From contig JAUJOT010000002.1 of assembly GCA_030447505.1 (NCBI GenBank), positions 434,001 to 498,000 of the forward strand: 64,000 bases of DNA, in the 5' to 3' direction. Positions within the stretch are counted from its first letter, which is position 1. Each line of letters opens with the position of its first letter. A program made the translations under genes and the position numbers. The notes below the pieces were generated by a model. That model was not told the DNA's origin and ran no database searches. It saw nothing but the letters and a program-made list of their open reading frames with translations. The DNA is from Solirubrobacteraceae bacterium (GTDB lineage Bacteria; Actinomycetota; Thermoleophilia; Solirubrobacterales; Solirubrobacteraceae). Shown piece after piece: positions 53,818 through 62,610 of the stretch.

Positions 53818-55026
53818 CTACATCGTGCGCACCGCGACGCCGTCCGCGCCCTCCGCGACGAACGACCGCGCCGCATCGAGGTCGTCGGCGCGGTCGACGG
53901 CGAGCGCCGCAGCGACCTTGCCGCCGTCGAGGTAGAAGACGCTGAAGCTGCCGCTGCCGGGATCGCCGCGGACGATCTCCTCGTCCCAGGACGCCGCAGG
54001 GCCGACGTACTCGATCGTCGCCCAGTCGGCGAGATCGCTCCAGAAGTACGGGATCTCCGAGTAGGGCCACTCGGCGCCGAGCATCGCGCGCGCGACATGG
54101 CGGCCCTGCTCGGCGGCGACCTCCTCGTGCTCGACCCGCAGCCGCCGGCCGTGGATGACGCTGTCGTACTCGCAGATGTCGCCGGCGGCGAAGATCCCCT
54201 CGACGGACGTGCACAGGCCGCTGTCGCACGCCACGCCACCGGTCTCGCCGAGCTCGAGACCGGCCTTGCGCGCGAGCATGACGTCGGGCGTGGCGCCTAC
54301 GCCGACGACGACGACGTCGGCGTCGACACGCCGCCCGTCCGCGCAGACGAGGCCGTCGACGCGCCCCTCCTCTCCCTCGCCCGCGAACTGCACGACGTCG
54401 GCCTCGGCGACGATCTCGATCCCATGCGCTGTCAGCAGGTCGCGGACATACGCGCCGACGAGCGGGCCGAAGCCGCGCTCGGTCGGCAGCGCCTCCTGCA
54501 TGACGAGGGTGCACTGCTTGCCGAGCAACGTCAGCGAGGCGGCGACCTCGGTCGCGATGTAGGACCCGCCGACGATCGCGACGCGCTGCGCCTGCGCGAC
54601 GTCCTCGCGCAGCGAATCGGCATTGCCGAGCGCGCGCAGGTAGTGGATGCCCTCGCGCTGAGCGCCCTCCGCGCGCAGCCGGCGCACCATCGCGCCCGTC
54701 GCGACGAGCGCCTGGCCGAAGCCGACGACCTCGCGTCCGACCTTCGCCGTGCGGACGTCGGGGTCGAGGTCCATGACCGGCGTGCGCGTGAGCAGCTCGA
54801 CGTCGTTGTCGGCGTACCACGACTGCGGATGGACGAGCGTCGACGCGCGCTCCTCGCGGCCCTGCAGGTACCCCTTCGTGATCGGCGGGCGGTGATAGGG
54901 CGCGTCCTGCTCGCGCGTCGCGAGCGTGATCGACCCGTCGAAGCCGCCGGCGCGCAGCTCGGCGGCCGCGGCCGCCGACGCGATGCCGCCGCCGATCAGC
55001 AGGATGTCGACGTCGCGGTCGCTCAT
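53818..55026 (-). CDS. Ferredoxin/rubredoxin reductase-like FAD/NAD(P) oxidoreductase
   Basis: 402 aa; a GGAGAGG site precedes the ATG. FAD site ILLIGGGIASAAAAAELR, the family block YHRPPITKGYLQG, NAD site RVAIVGGSYIATEVAASL and second FAD site GIFAAGDICEYDSVIHGR are all present, followed by a C-terminal reductase domain (PYFWSDLADWATIEYVG). Such enzymes pass electrons from NAD(P)H to a ferredoxin or Rieske protein. No electron carrier gene is adjacent. Confidence 0.9.
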   Translation of the reverse strand: MSDRDVDILLIGGGIASAAAAAELRAGGFDGSITLATREQDAPYHRPPITKGYLQGREERASTLVHPQSWYADNDVELLTRTPVMDLDPDVRTAKVGREVVGFGQALVATGAMVRRLRAEGAQREGIHYLRALGNADSLREDVAQAQRVAIVGGSYIATEVAASLTLLGKQCTLVMQEALPTERGFGPLVGAYVRDLLTAHGIEIVAEADVVQFAGEGEEGRVDGLVCADGRRVDADVVVVGVGATPDVMLARKAGLELGETGGVACDSGLCTSVEGIFAAGDICEYDSVIHGRRLRVEHEEVAAEQGRHVARAMLGAEWPYSEIPYFWSDLADWATIEYVGPAASWDEEIVRGDPGSGSFSVFYLDGGKVAAALAVDRADDLDAARSFVAEGADGVAVRTM

Positions 55027-55126
55027 CGCTGCCCTCTCCCCACGTCGAACCTGTCGGCCATCGTGCCTCCTCGTTCGTCTCGCTGCGCCGACTCTAGTGT
55101 CGCCGGCAGGGGCCCCCGCACGACGG

Positions 55127-56008
55127 CTACTCGATCCCCAGGCGGTCCAGCAGGCCGTCGTCGCCGCGCCAGCCGCGGCGCACGCGGACGGCGAGGTCGA
55201 GGTGCACGCGGGTGCCGAGCTGACGCTCGAGCTCGCGCCGCGCGGCGGTGCCGATCGCCTTGATCATCCGCCCCTGGGCGCCGATCAGGATCCCCTTCTG
55301 TGACTCGGCCTCGACCCAGGCGAGCGCCTTGACGCGCGTGAGGTCCTCGCGGCTGTCGTCGACGTCCTCGACGTGGACCTCGACGGCGTGCGGGACCTCC
55401 TGGAACGTGCGGCGCAGGATCTGCTCGCGGATCAGCTCGGCGAGCAGCACGGACTGCGGCTGGTCGGACGGATCGTCGACGTCGAAGAAGTGCGGGCCCT
55501 CGGGCAGCAGGCCGATGAGGTGCTCGACGAGCCGCTCGACGCCGGTGCCCTTGCGCGCCGACAGCGGGAAGATCTGATCCGAGACGTCGAGCTCGGCTGC
55601 CTGCTGCAGCGCCGCGACCGTGCGCGCGCGGTCCAGGCGATCGATCTTGTTGACGACGATCGCGACCGGGATCGCGGCGCGGGCGAGCGCGCCGGCGATG
55701 AAGCGGTCACCGGGCCCGACGCCCTGCTCGCCGTTGAGCAGCAGCAGTGCCGCATCGGCGTCGACGAGCTCCCGCTCGACGCGCGACTGCATGCGCTGCG
55801 TGAGCGCGTCGCGCGGGCGCTGCACGCCGGGCAGGTCGACGAGCACGAGCTGGGCGTCGCCGCGCATCGCGATCCCTCGGATCGCGCGCCGCGTCGTCTG
55901 CGGCTTGTCGGAGACGATCGCGATCTTCTGCCCGACGATCGCGTTGACGAGCGTCGACTTGCCGACGTTCGGCCGGCCGGCGAGCGCGACGAAGCCGGCG
56001 CGGCTCAT
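55127..56008 (-). CDS. era: GTPase Era
   Basis: 293 aa from ATG 56008; a GTG at 56050 would add 14 residues. G1 GRPNVGKST, G2 QTTRR, G3 VDLPGVQ, G4 NKIDR and the SARKG box are intact. The C-terminal KH domain (QKGILIGAQGRMIKAIGTAA) binds the 3' end of 16S rRNA. Era matures the 30S subunit. It follows ybeY closely, as is usual. Confidence 0.96.
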   Translation of the reverse strand: MSRAGFVALAGRPNVGKSTLVNAIVGQKIAIVSDKPQTTRRAIRGIAMRGDAQLVLVDLPGVQRPRDALTQRMQSRVERELVDADAALLLLNGEQGVGPGDRFIAGALARAAIPVAIVVNKIDRLDRARTVAALQQAAELDVSDQIFPLSARKGTGVERLVEHLIGLLPEGPHFFDVDDPSDQPQSVLLAELIREQILRRTFQEVPHAVEVHVEDVDDSREDLTRVKALAWVEAESQKGILIGAQGRMIKAIGTAARRELERQLGTRVHLDLAVRVRRGWRGDDGLLDRLGIE

Positions 56009-56054
56009 GGGTCCGACCGCGGATCCGCAGATGCGCTCGCTCTGCCCCACCTGC

Positions 56055-56465
56055 TCACGGCTCGGCGTCGGGCGAGACCCAGGACATGATCTCGCGCTGC
56101 ACGGCGAGCATCTCGCCGTCGTCGCTCTCGTGGTCCATGCCCGTCAGGTGCAGCGCGCCGTGGACGATCGCCTCGCGCAGGTCGCTGGTGTGCTCCGCGC
56201 AGATCACGATGTCGCCGAGCTCGCGCGGGCCTGCAACCGCGTCGACGCCGTCGATCGGGAATGACAGCACGTCGGTCGGGCCGCGCTTCGCGCGGTGCGC
56301 GACGTTCAGCTCGGCGATCCGCTCGGAACTGACGAACTCGACCGCGACGTGGCCGCTGTCGATCCCGGCCGAGCCGAGCGCGAACGCGAGCAGGCGCTCG
56401 ATCTCCTCCAGCGGCAGGATCGGCCCGCCGACGCCGAGGACCTCGATCTCCAGGGCGTCGCTCAA
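56055..56465 (-). CDS. ybeY: Endoribonuclease YbeY
   Basis: 136 aa. The start is a TTG at 56465 that overlaps the phoH stop (TTGA); no other start fits. The zinc site HxxxHxxxxxH is [11 protein letters not shown], preceded by [10 protein letters not shown]. YbeY processes 16S rRNA and works with Era in ribosome quality control. Part of yqeY-phoH-ybeY-era. Confidence 0.93.
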   Translation of the reverse strand: MSDALEIEVLGVGGPILPLEEIERLLAFALGSAGIDSGHVAVEFVSSERIAELNVAHRAKRGPTDVLSFPIDGVDAVAGPRELGDIVICAEHTSDLREAIVHGALHLTGMDHESDDGEMLAVQREIMSWVSPDAEP

Positions 56466-57439
56466 GCCCGGCGGCGGTCCGCCGGCCGCAACTCCGACGT
56501 GCGGCTCTCGGCGTGCGCGGCGTACGCCTCGACGATCCGCTGCACGAGCCGGTGGCGCACCACGTCCTCGCCGCCGAAGCGCACGAAGTCGATGCCCTCG
56601 ATGCCCTGGAGGATGTCGCTGATCACGACGAGGCCCGACCCCTCGTTCTTCGGCAGGTCGATCTGCGTCACGTCTCCCGTGACGACCATCTTCGAGTTGA
56701 AGCCCAGCCGCGTGAGGATCATCTTCATCTGCTCGGGCGTCGTGTTCTGGGCCTCGTCGAGGATGATGAAGCTGTCGTTCAGCGTGCGGCCGCGCATGAA
56801 CGCCAGCGGCGCGACCTCGATCTGACCGCGCTCGAGGTAGGCCGAGACCTTCTCGGCGTCGAGCATGTCGTGCAGCGCGTCGAACAGCGGGCGCAGGTAG
56901 GGATCGATCTTCGCCATCAGATCGCCGGGCAGGAAGCCGAGGCGCTCGCCGGCCTCGACGGCCGGGCGGGTGAGGATGATCCGGTTGACCTCGCGGCGAC
57001 TCAGCGCGGCGGCGGCGAGCGCGACGGCGAGAAACGTCTTGCCGGTGCCGGCGGGGCCGATCCCGAACGTGATCGTGTTCTTGCGGATCGAGTCGACGTA
57101 GCGCTTCTGGTTGACGGTCTTCGGCGCGACCTGCTTCGAGCGGTGGCGCCAGACGACGTCCTCGAGGATCTCGGCGGGCGAGCGGTGCTGGTCCAGCGCG
57201 CCGGTCACGGCGGCGATCGTGCCGGGCGCGATGTCGTGGCCCTGCTCGATCAGCTCTGCGAGCTCGCGTACGACGACCGCCGCCGCGTTGACGGCCTCCT
57301 CCTCGCCGTCGAGCGTGACGACGTTGCCGCGCAGGTACAGGTCGCACGCGACGTGGCCTTCGAGCGCGCGCAGCACGGCGTCGCCGCTGCCGGCGAGCTC
57401 CGTCGCGGCCTGGTTGGACAGCTCGATCTGGGTGCGCAT
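56462..57439 (-). CDS. PhoH-family ATPase
   Basis: 325 aa. Walker [18 protein letters not shown], Walker [18 protein letters not shown] and the sensor region GDVTQIDLP are intact, with the PhoH-like N-terminal KH-like part ([17 protein letters not shown]). PhoH proteins are probably RNA helicases; their linkage to ybeY and era supports an RNA role. The ATG overlaps the yqeY stop by one base. Confidence 0.94.
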   Translation of the reverse strand: MRTQIELSNQAATELAGSGDAVLRALEGHVACDLYLRGNVVTLDGEEEAVNAAAVVVRELAELIEQGHDIAPGTIAAVTGALDQHRSPAEILEDVVWRHRSKQVAPKTVNQKRYVDSIRKNTITFGIGPAGTGKTFLAVALAAAALSRREVNRIILTRPAVEAGERLGFLPGDLMAKIDPYLRPLFDALHDMLDAEKVSAYLERGQIEVAPLAFMRGRTLNDSFIILDEAQNTTPEQMKMILTRLGFNSKMVVTGDVTQIDLPKNEGSGLVVISDILQGIEGIDFVRFGGEDVVRHRLVQRIVEAYAAHAESRTSELRPADRRRA

Positions 57440-57870
57440 CAGTGGTTGAGCGCCTCGCGAACGAGCGCCGAGACGCGCTTTCCGTCGGCCCGCGCGCCGA
57501 CGACCGCCATCGCGGCCTTCATCACCTGGCCCATCTCCTTCGGCGACTGGGCGCCGATCTCGGCGACGGCGGCGGCGACGATGCCACGCAGCTCGTCGTC
57601 GGGCAGCTCGGCCGGCAGGTAGCCCTCGATGATCCGCGCTTCGGCCTCCTCGCCGTCGGCGAGCTCGGCGCGGCCGGCGTCACGAAAGGCGGCCGCGGAC
57701 TCCAGGCGGCGCTTGCGCTCGCGGCGCAGCACCGCGAGCTCGTCCGCAGTTCCCTCCTTGGCGTTCTTCTGCAGCTCGCTGAGGACGAGCCGCAATGCGG
57801 CGACACGTTCCTTCTCGCCCGCCCGCATCGCGGAGGCGACGTCCTGCTTGACCGTGTCGACCAACGTCAT
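57439..57870 (-). CDS. GatB/YqeY domain protein
   Basis: 143 aa from ATG 57870. The fold matches Yqe[31 protein letters not shown] and [32 protein letters not shown]. This domain is the tRNA-binding tail of GatB/GatE; the free-standing form has no fixed role. A TATGCT box (57880-57885) lies 9 nt before the ATG, so this is the first gene of the four-gene operon. Confidence 0.93.
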   Translation of the reverse strand: MTLVDTVKQDVASAMRAGEKERVAALRLVLSELQKNAKEGTADELAVLRRERKRRLESAAAFRDAGRAELADGEEAEARIIEGYLPAELPDDELRGIVAAAVAEIGAQSPKEMGQVMKAAMAVVGARADGKRVSALVREALNH

Positions 57871-57879
57871 CTGCCGTCC

Positions 57880-57885
57880 AGCATA
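57880..57885 (-). promoter_or_regulatory. -10 box of the yqeY-phoH-ybeY-era operon
   Basis: TATGCT, 9 nt before the yqeY ATG, with no Shine-Dalgarno; a leaderless or near-leaderless start. Confidence 0.5.
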
Positions 57886-57917
57886 CGCAGGCTGCCGATG
57901 CGTTCCCCCGGCACGCG

Positions 57918-59288
57918 TCAGGCGACGCGGCTCTGATCGCTCTGGGCGGAGACGACGCCGGCGTGGGCGGCGCCGTCGGGCCCGGATTCGCCGTCCGCGA
58001 GCGATGCGCCCAGCGAGCGCGGCTCGCCGAGCCGGCCGAGCTCGGCGGTGTCGCGGCCGAACAGCAGGCCGATGTTCCAGTCGACGAGCAGCCGCGCCCG
58101 GCGGCCCACGCCCGGGATCATCGCCAAGTGGTAGGTGCGAGCGAGGATCCACGCCCGCGTCCCGCTCCACGTGATCGGTCCGGTCGTCGCGACGGCCTTG
58201 CGGCGCCCCAAGTCCACGAACACGCCCTTCGTCTTGTAGGTGAAGCGCCGCATCCGCCCGGCGCCGCCGAGTGCGCTCGCGACGTTGCGGCCGACGAGGC
58301 GGCCTTGGCGGATCGCATGCTGAGCCGTCGGCGGGCAGGGCATGCCCTTGCGCGCCGGATCGGGCACCGCGGCGCAGTCGCCGATCGCCCAGACGTTGTC
58401 GAGGCCCTTGACCCGCAGGCGGCTGTCGGTGTCGATCCGGCCGCGCTCGCCGAGCGGCAGCCCGAACTGCGCCACGACGGGATGCGGCTTGACGCCCGCG
58501 GTCCAGACGAGCGTGCGCGTCGGCACGATCTCGCCGTCGCTGAGGCGCGCGCTGTGCGCCGTGACCTCGTCGAGCGTCGTCTCCGTGCGGATCTCGATTC
58601 CGCGCGCGCGCAGCTCGCGAACGGCGAAGTCGGCGAGCTTGGGCCCGATCTCCGGCATCACGCGCTCGCTCGCCTCGACGAGGATCCAGCGCATCCCGGT
58701 CACGCGGCAGCGCGGGTAGAGGTCGATGATGTCGGCGGCGAAGTCCTGCAGCTCGGCGAGGCCCTCGAGTCCGGCGTAGCCCGCGCCGACGAAGACGTAC
58801 GTGAGGTACTCGCGGCGCGCGTCGCCGTCCTCGAGCGTCTCGGCGATCTCGAGCGTGCGGATCAGGTGGTTGCGCACGGCGATCGCGTCGGGCAGCGACT
58901 TCAGCGCCCTGGCGTGCTCGGCGAGACCGGGGATCGGCAGCATGCGGCTGACCGAGCCGACGGCGACGATCAGCTGGTCGTAGGGCAGATCCTCGATCGT
59001 TCCCTCCAGCGAGCGAACGTGCAGGACGTTGCGCCCCGGCGACGCGCCCGTGATCTTCGCCAGGCGCAGGTGGATCGAGCGGTCGAGCTCCTCGCGCAGC
59101 GGCACGACGACGTGGCGCGGCTCGAGCGTGCCCGCCGCCGCACCGGGCAGCAGCGGCGTGTAGAGCATGAAGTTGTCCTCGCTGACCAGCCGCACGCGGG
59201 CGCTGTGCGGCGGCAGTACGCGAGCGAGCGTGCGCGCGGCGTAGAAGCCGCCGAATCCGCCGCCGGCGATGAGGACGTCCCAGGCCAT
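57918..59288 (-). CDS. Type II NADH dehydrogenase-like flavoprotein
   Basis: 456 aa. FAD site VLIAGGGFGGFYAARTLA, NADH site YVFVGAGYAGLEGLAEL, second FAD site VWAIGDCAAVPD and the quinone-side segment KGMPCPPTAQHAIRQG are typical of NDH-2. The C-terminal part has an amphipathic membrane-binding stretch (ARLLVDWNIGLLFGRD). It oxidises NADH and reduces quinone without pumping protons. It is transcribed alone from a TAGCCT box about 10 nt before the ATG. Confidence 0.9.
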   Translation of the reverse strand: MAWDVLIAGGGFGGFYAARTLARVLPPHSARVRLVSEDNFMLYTPLLPGAAAGTLEPRHVVVPLREELDRSIHLRLAKITGASPGRNVLHVRSLEGTIEDLPYDQLIVAVGSVSRMLPIPGLAEHARALKSLPDAIAVRNHLIRTLEIAETLEDGDARREYLTYVFVGAGYAGLEGLAELQDFAADIIDLYPRCRVTGMRWILVEASERVMPEIGPKLADFAVRELRARGIEIRTETTLDEVTAHSARLSDGEIVPTRTLVWTAGVKPHPVVAQFGLPLGERGRIDTDSRLRVKGLDNVWAIGDCAAVPDPARKGMPCPPTAQHAIRQGRLVGRNVASALGGAGRMRRFTYKTKGVFVDLGRRKAVATTGPITWSGTRAWILARTYHLAMIPGVGRRARLLVDWNIGLLFGRDTAELGRLGEPRSLGASLADGESGPDGAAHAGVVSAQSDQSRVA

Positions 59289-59345
59289 CTGCCTGCGCAG
59301 GCTATCCCGCTCGGCGCGCGGCGAAGCGACCGATCGAGAGGAACG

Positions 59346-60170
59346 TCAGCGCGCCAGCGTCAGCGCGGCCCACTCGCCGCGCTCGCGGCGGTCGCGCTCG
59401 CGCAGTCCGTGTCGCGCTGCGAAGGCCGCCGCGATCGCGTCGGCCTCGGCGCGCAGCAGGCCGCCGGCGATCAGCACGCGCGGCGGCTCACCCGCGAAGC
59501 CGCTGTGCGCGACGTGCTCGAGCAGCGGTCGCAGGAGGTTCGCGACGACGGTCGCTGCCGCCGGCGCGGGGCCGGCCTGCAGCAGGTCGCCGTGGCGGAC
59601 CTCGATCTGCACGCCGTTGCGCTCCGCGTTCTCGCGCGCCGCCGCAACGGCCTCGTGCTCGTGGTCGATGCCGAGGACCGGGTCCCAGCCGAGCTTCGCC
59701 GCGGCGATCGCCAGCACGCCCGAGCCGCAGCCGAGGTCGATCAGCGCTCCGTCGGGCTCGCCGAGCTCGAGCAGCGCCTCGAGGCACAGCCGCGTCGTGT
59801 CGTGCGCGCCGGTGCCAAAGGCCTGGTTGGGATCGATGACGATCTCCAGCAGCCGTTGCCGCGCCGCCGGCGGCTCGGCCCACGGCGGGCGCACGTGCAG
59901 CCGCCCCCCGATCGTCACCGGCTTGTGGAAGTCGCGCCAGCGCGCGGCCCAGTCGTCGGCGATCTCGGTCGTCGTGACCTCGACGAGCGCGGCGCCGGCC
60001 GCGGCGCGCAGGTCGGGCAGCGCCGGCAGCTCACCGGGCGCGCCGTAGACCGCGTACTCGATCGTGTCGCCGCGGTCGACCTCCTCGACGCCCGCGGGGG
60101 CGAGCTCGAGCAGCTCGGCGAGGGCGATCTCGGCGTCGGCGCGCGCGACGCGGATCGCGAGCCGGATCAT
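59346..60170 (-). CDS. prmA: Ribosomal protein L11 methyltransferase
   Basis: 274 aa from ATG 60170, supported by AGGGCGG upstream; an ATG at 60215 would add 15 unusual residues. The N-terminal L11-binding part is followed by DPNQAFGTGAHDTTRLCLEALL, the SAM motif ALIDLGCGSGVLAIAAAKLG and VVANLLRPLLEHV, all hallmarks of PrmA. It trimethylates L11. It follows dnaJ and hrcA on one message, a frequent gene order. Confidence 0.93.
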   Translation of the reverse strand: MIRLAIRVARADAEIALAELLELAPAGVEEVDRGDTIEYAVYGAPGELPALPDLRAAAGAALVEVTTTEIADDWAARWRDFHKPVTIGGRLHVRPPWAEPPAARQRLLEIVIDPNQAFGTGAHDTTRLCLEALLELGEPDGALIDLGCGSGVLAIAAAKLGWDPVLGIDHEHEAVAAARENAERNGVQIEVRHGDLLQAGPAPAAATVVANLLRPLLEHVAHSGFAGEPPRVLIAGGLLRAEADAIAAAFAARHGLRERDRRERGEWAALTLAR

Positions 60171-60225
60171 CGCGCGCGGCCGCCCTGGGGCTCGACCCCC
60201 GCGACAGTCGAGCAATGACGCGCTG

Positions 60226-61356
60226 TCACCCCTGCAGGACGCGCTTGAGCTTGGCGAACATCGATTCCTCGGACTTCGTGTTCGCGTCGGTCATCGTGTC
60301 GGCGAGCCGCTGCATGAGCTTGCGCTGCTCGTCGCTGAGCTGTCGCGGGATGACGACGTTGGCGATCACGCGCAGGTCGCCGCGGCGGCCCGGGCGGCGC
60401 AGCAGCGGCATCCCGCGGCCGCGCAGCTCGTAGACCTCGCCGGGCTGCGTGCCCGGGCGCAGATGGACGTCCTCGCTGCCCTCGAGCGTCGGCACCTCGA
60501 GCTTGGCGCCGAGCGCGGCCACCGGCGCAGGCACGTCGAGCACGGTGATGAGGTCGTTGCCGTCGCGGATGAAGCGCTCGTGCGGCTTGACCGAGACGTG
60601 CACGTAGAGGTCGCCCGACGGCCCGCCGGCGTCGCCGGCGTGGCCGCGCCCCGCGACGCGGATCCGCTGCCCTTCGGAGATTCCGGCCGGGATGTCGACG
60701 CTGACGGCGTGCGTGAGCATCTCCCGCCCGCGGCCTTCGCAGCGCGCGCAGCGCTTCTCTGCGACCTTGCCGTCGCCGCCGCAGACGTCGCAGGAGACCG
60801 TTCGCGCGACCTGGCCGAACGGCGTGCGGCTGACGGCCTGCAGGACGCCGTTGCCGTTGCAGCGCTCGCAGGTCTTGATCGGGGTTCCGGGCTCGGCGCC
60901 GTTGCCGTTGCAGCGCTCGCAGCGGTCGACGACCTCGTAGCGCACGTCGACCGGCGTGCCGGCGACCGCCTGCTCGAGGTCGATCTCGACGGCGACCTGG
61001 ACGTCGCCGCCCGAGCGCGGCCCCATCGCGCCTCGGAAGCCGCCGAAGCCGCCGCCGGCGCCGCCGAAGAACGCGTCGAAGAGGTCCGAGATCGAGCCGA
61101 AGCCCTCGAAGTTCGGGCTCTGGCCGCCGCGCCGCAGGCCGTCGTAGCCGTAGCGGTCATAGACCTGGCGGCGGTCGGGATCGGACAGGATCTCGTAGGC
61201 CTCAGCGGCCTCCTTGAACTTCTCCTCGGCGTCGGGGTCGTGGTTGTTGACGTCCGGGTGCAGCTCGCGCGCGAGCTTGCGAAACGCCTTCTTGACCTCG
61301 GCCTCGTCGGCGCTGCGGCCGACGCCGAGCACCTCGTAGCAATCGCGCTTGCTCAC
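60226..61356 (-). CDS. dnaJ: Chaperone DnaJ
   Basis: 376 aa from GTG 61356, overlapping the hrcA stop (GTGA). J domain with HPD in ARELHPDVNNHDPDAEEKF; a Gly/Phe-rich linker (FDAFFGGAGGGFGGFRG); four zinc-finger repeats CERCNGNG, CERCNGNG, CDVCGGDG, CARCEGRG; and the two substrate-binding beta domains. It delivers unfolded proteins to DnaK. The first two zinc repeats are more alike than usual. Confidence 0.97.
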   Translation of the reverse strand: MSKRDCYEVLGVGRSADEAEVKKAFRKLARELHPDVNNHDPDAEEKFKEAAEAYEILSDPDRRQVYDRYGYDGLRRGGQSPNFEGFGSISDLFDAFFGGAGGGFGGFRGAMGPRSGGDVQVAVEIDLEQAVAGTPVDVRYEVVDRCERCNGNGAEPGTPIKTCERCNGNGVLQAVSRTPFGQVARTVSCDVCGGDGKVAEKRCARCEGRGREMLTHAVSVDIPAGISEGQRIRVAGRGHAGDAGGPSGDLYVHVSVKPHERFIRDGNDLITVLDVPAPVAALGAKLEVPTLEGSEDVHLRPGTQPGEVYELRGRGMPLLRRPGRRGDLRVIANVVIPRQLSDEQRKLMQRLADTMTDANTKSEESMFAKLKRVLQG

Positions 61357-62366
61357 GCGTCGTACACCTCTTCGACGAAGCGCGACAGCTGGGCCGCGGC
61401 CTGGCGCACGACGCCGATCGTCATGCCGTAGTCCATCGCCACCGGGCCGATCAGCGAGACGGTGCCCAGCGGCCGCAGCGGCAGGCCGTAGCCCATCGCG
61501 ACCATCGCCAGCGAGCGCAGCGCGGGCGGCTCGTTCTCGGCGCCGATGCGGACGATGACGTCGCGCTCGTCGAGGGCGCTGCGCAGCATCTCGAGCAGCG
61601 TCACACGGCCCTCGAGCATCTGCATGAGCGCGTTGATCTGCGTGACGTCGTGGAAGCGGTACTCCGAGAAGAGCCGCGCCGTGCCGTCGAAGTACAGCGA
61701 GTCCTCGGCGGTCGCGGCGAGATTCGTGAACGCCGGCATCAGGCGATCGAGGAAGCTGCGCTCGCTCTGCGACAGCGTCGGGTCCGAGAGCCGCGAGTGG
61801 AGCTTGCGCGCACCGAGGCCGAGGCCGACGAGCTGCTCGTTGAGGAACTCCGCCGCCCACGCGACGACGCCGTTGTCGACGGCCGCGTCAAAGGCGAGGA
61901 TCCGCTTCGAGACGCCGCCGCTCGACGTGATGATCACGATCATCACGATCTGCGGCTGCAGAAGGAGAACCTCGATGTGGCGGATCGTCGCCGTGTTGAT
62001 CGGCGGCGCGGAGACGATCGCGAGCAGGTTCGTGATCTGCGACAGCGTCTCCGTCGTCGCGCGCATCGCGGCGTCGACCTCGCGGCGGGTCAGCTCGAGC
62101 TCGATCGTCGCGCCGCTGCGGCCGGCCGGCAGCAGGCGATCGACGAAGTAGCGATAGCCCGCGTCCGTCGGGACGCGCCCGGCGGACGTGTGCGGGTGCG
62201 CGAGCAGGCCGAGCTCCTCGAGCTGGGCGAGCTCGTGGCGCACGGTCGACGACCCGGCCGGCAGCTCAGGGTCTGCGGCCAGCGTGCGCGACGCGACGGG
62301 CTGGACCGTCGCCTGGTAGGCGAGGACGACCTTGCGCAGGATCAGCTCTTGGCGGGGCGTGAGCAC
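61353..62366 (-). CDS. hrcA: Heat-shock repressor HrcA
   Basis: 337 aa from GTG 62366. Winged helix with LTPRQELILRKVVLAYQATV, PVASRTLA, SSTVRHELAQLEELGLL and the HTSAGRVPTDAGYRYFVD block that identifies HrcA; the C-terminal GAF-like part ends VSLIGPVAMDYGMTIGVV. HrcA represses chaperone genes through CIRCE sites; none was found here, so its targets are elsewhere or the site is degenerate. Confidence 0.96.
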   Translation of the reverse strand: MLTPRQELILRKVVLAYQATVQPVASRTLAADPELPAGSSTVRHELAQLEELGLLAHPHTSAGRVPTDAGYRYFVDRLLPAGRSGATIELELTRREVDAAMRATTETLSQITNLLAIVSAPPINTATIRHIEVLLLQPQIVMIVIITSSGGVSKRILAFDAAVDNGVVAWAAEFLNEQLVGLGLGARKLHSRLSDPTLSQSERSFLDRLMPAFTNLAATAEDSLYFDGTARLFSEYRFHDVTQINALMQMLEGRVTLLEMLRSALDERDVIVRIGAENEPPALRSLAMVAMGYGLPLRPLGTVSLIGPVAMDYGMTIGVVRQAAAQLSRFVEEVYDA

Positions 62367-62373
62367 CTGCTCG

Positions 62374-62379
62374 ATTGTA
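62374..62379 (-). promoter_or_regulatory. Leaderless -10 box of hrcA-dnaJ-prmA
   Basis: TACAAT, close to consensus TATAAT, lies exactly 7 nt before the GTG start of hrcA with no Shine-Dalgarno. Confidence 0.65.
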
Positions 62380-62429
62380 CGAGCGGGCTGTGAGCGGCCC
62401 GTCTCCCGACGCGATCGCAACCGCTGGGG

Positions 62430-62459
62430 TTGACTCGCTCAGCCGTGCAGAGATATGTT
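62430..62459 (+). promoter_or_regulatory. Promoter of the MetE-like gene
   Basis: -35 TTGACT (62430-62435), 18-nt spacer, -10 TATGTT (62454-62459). The start of transcription near 62466 leaves a leader of about 145 nt with a GAGGAG site before the ATG, unlike the leaderless genes around it. Confidence 0.6.
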
Positions 62460-62610
62460 CGCGCGCGAGGAGACGGGTCTGTATCTCTCGCCCACGCGGC
62501 GAGTGCTCGAGTTGTGGACCCAAGCGCGAGGATGCGAGGACACAACCGCCGGCCGGGCGCACGCGCGGCGCTGCAGCATCCGGTGAACCTACAGCGAGGA
62601 GACGTAACGC

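Noticed and set aside
62483-62509. CIRCE operator for HrcA
   Set aside because: Only the right half GAGTGCT is present; the left half matches 4 of 9 bases.
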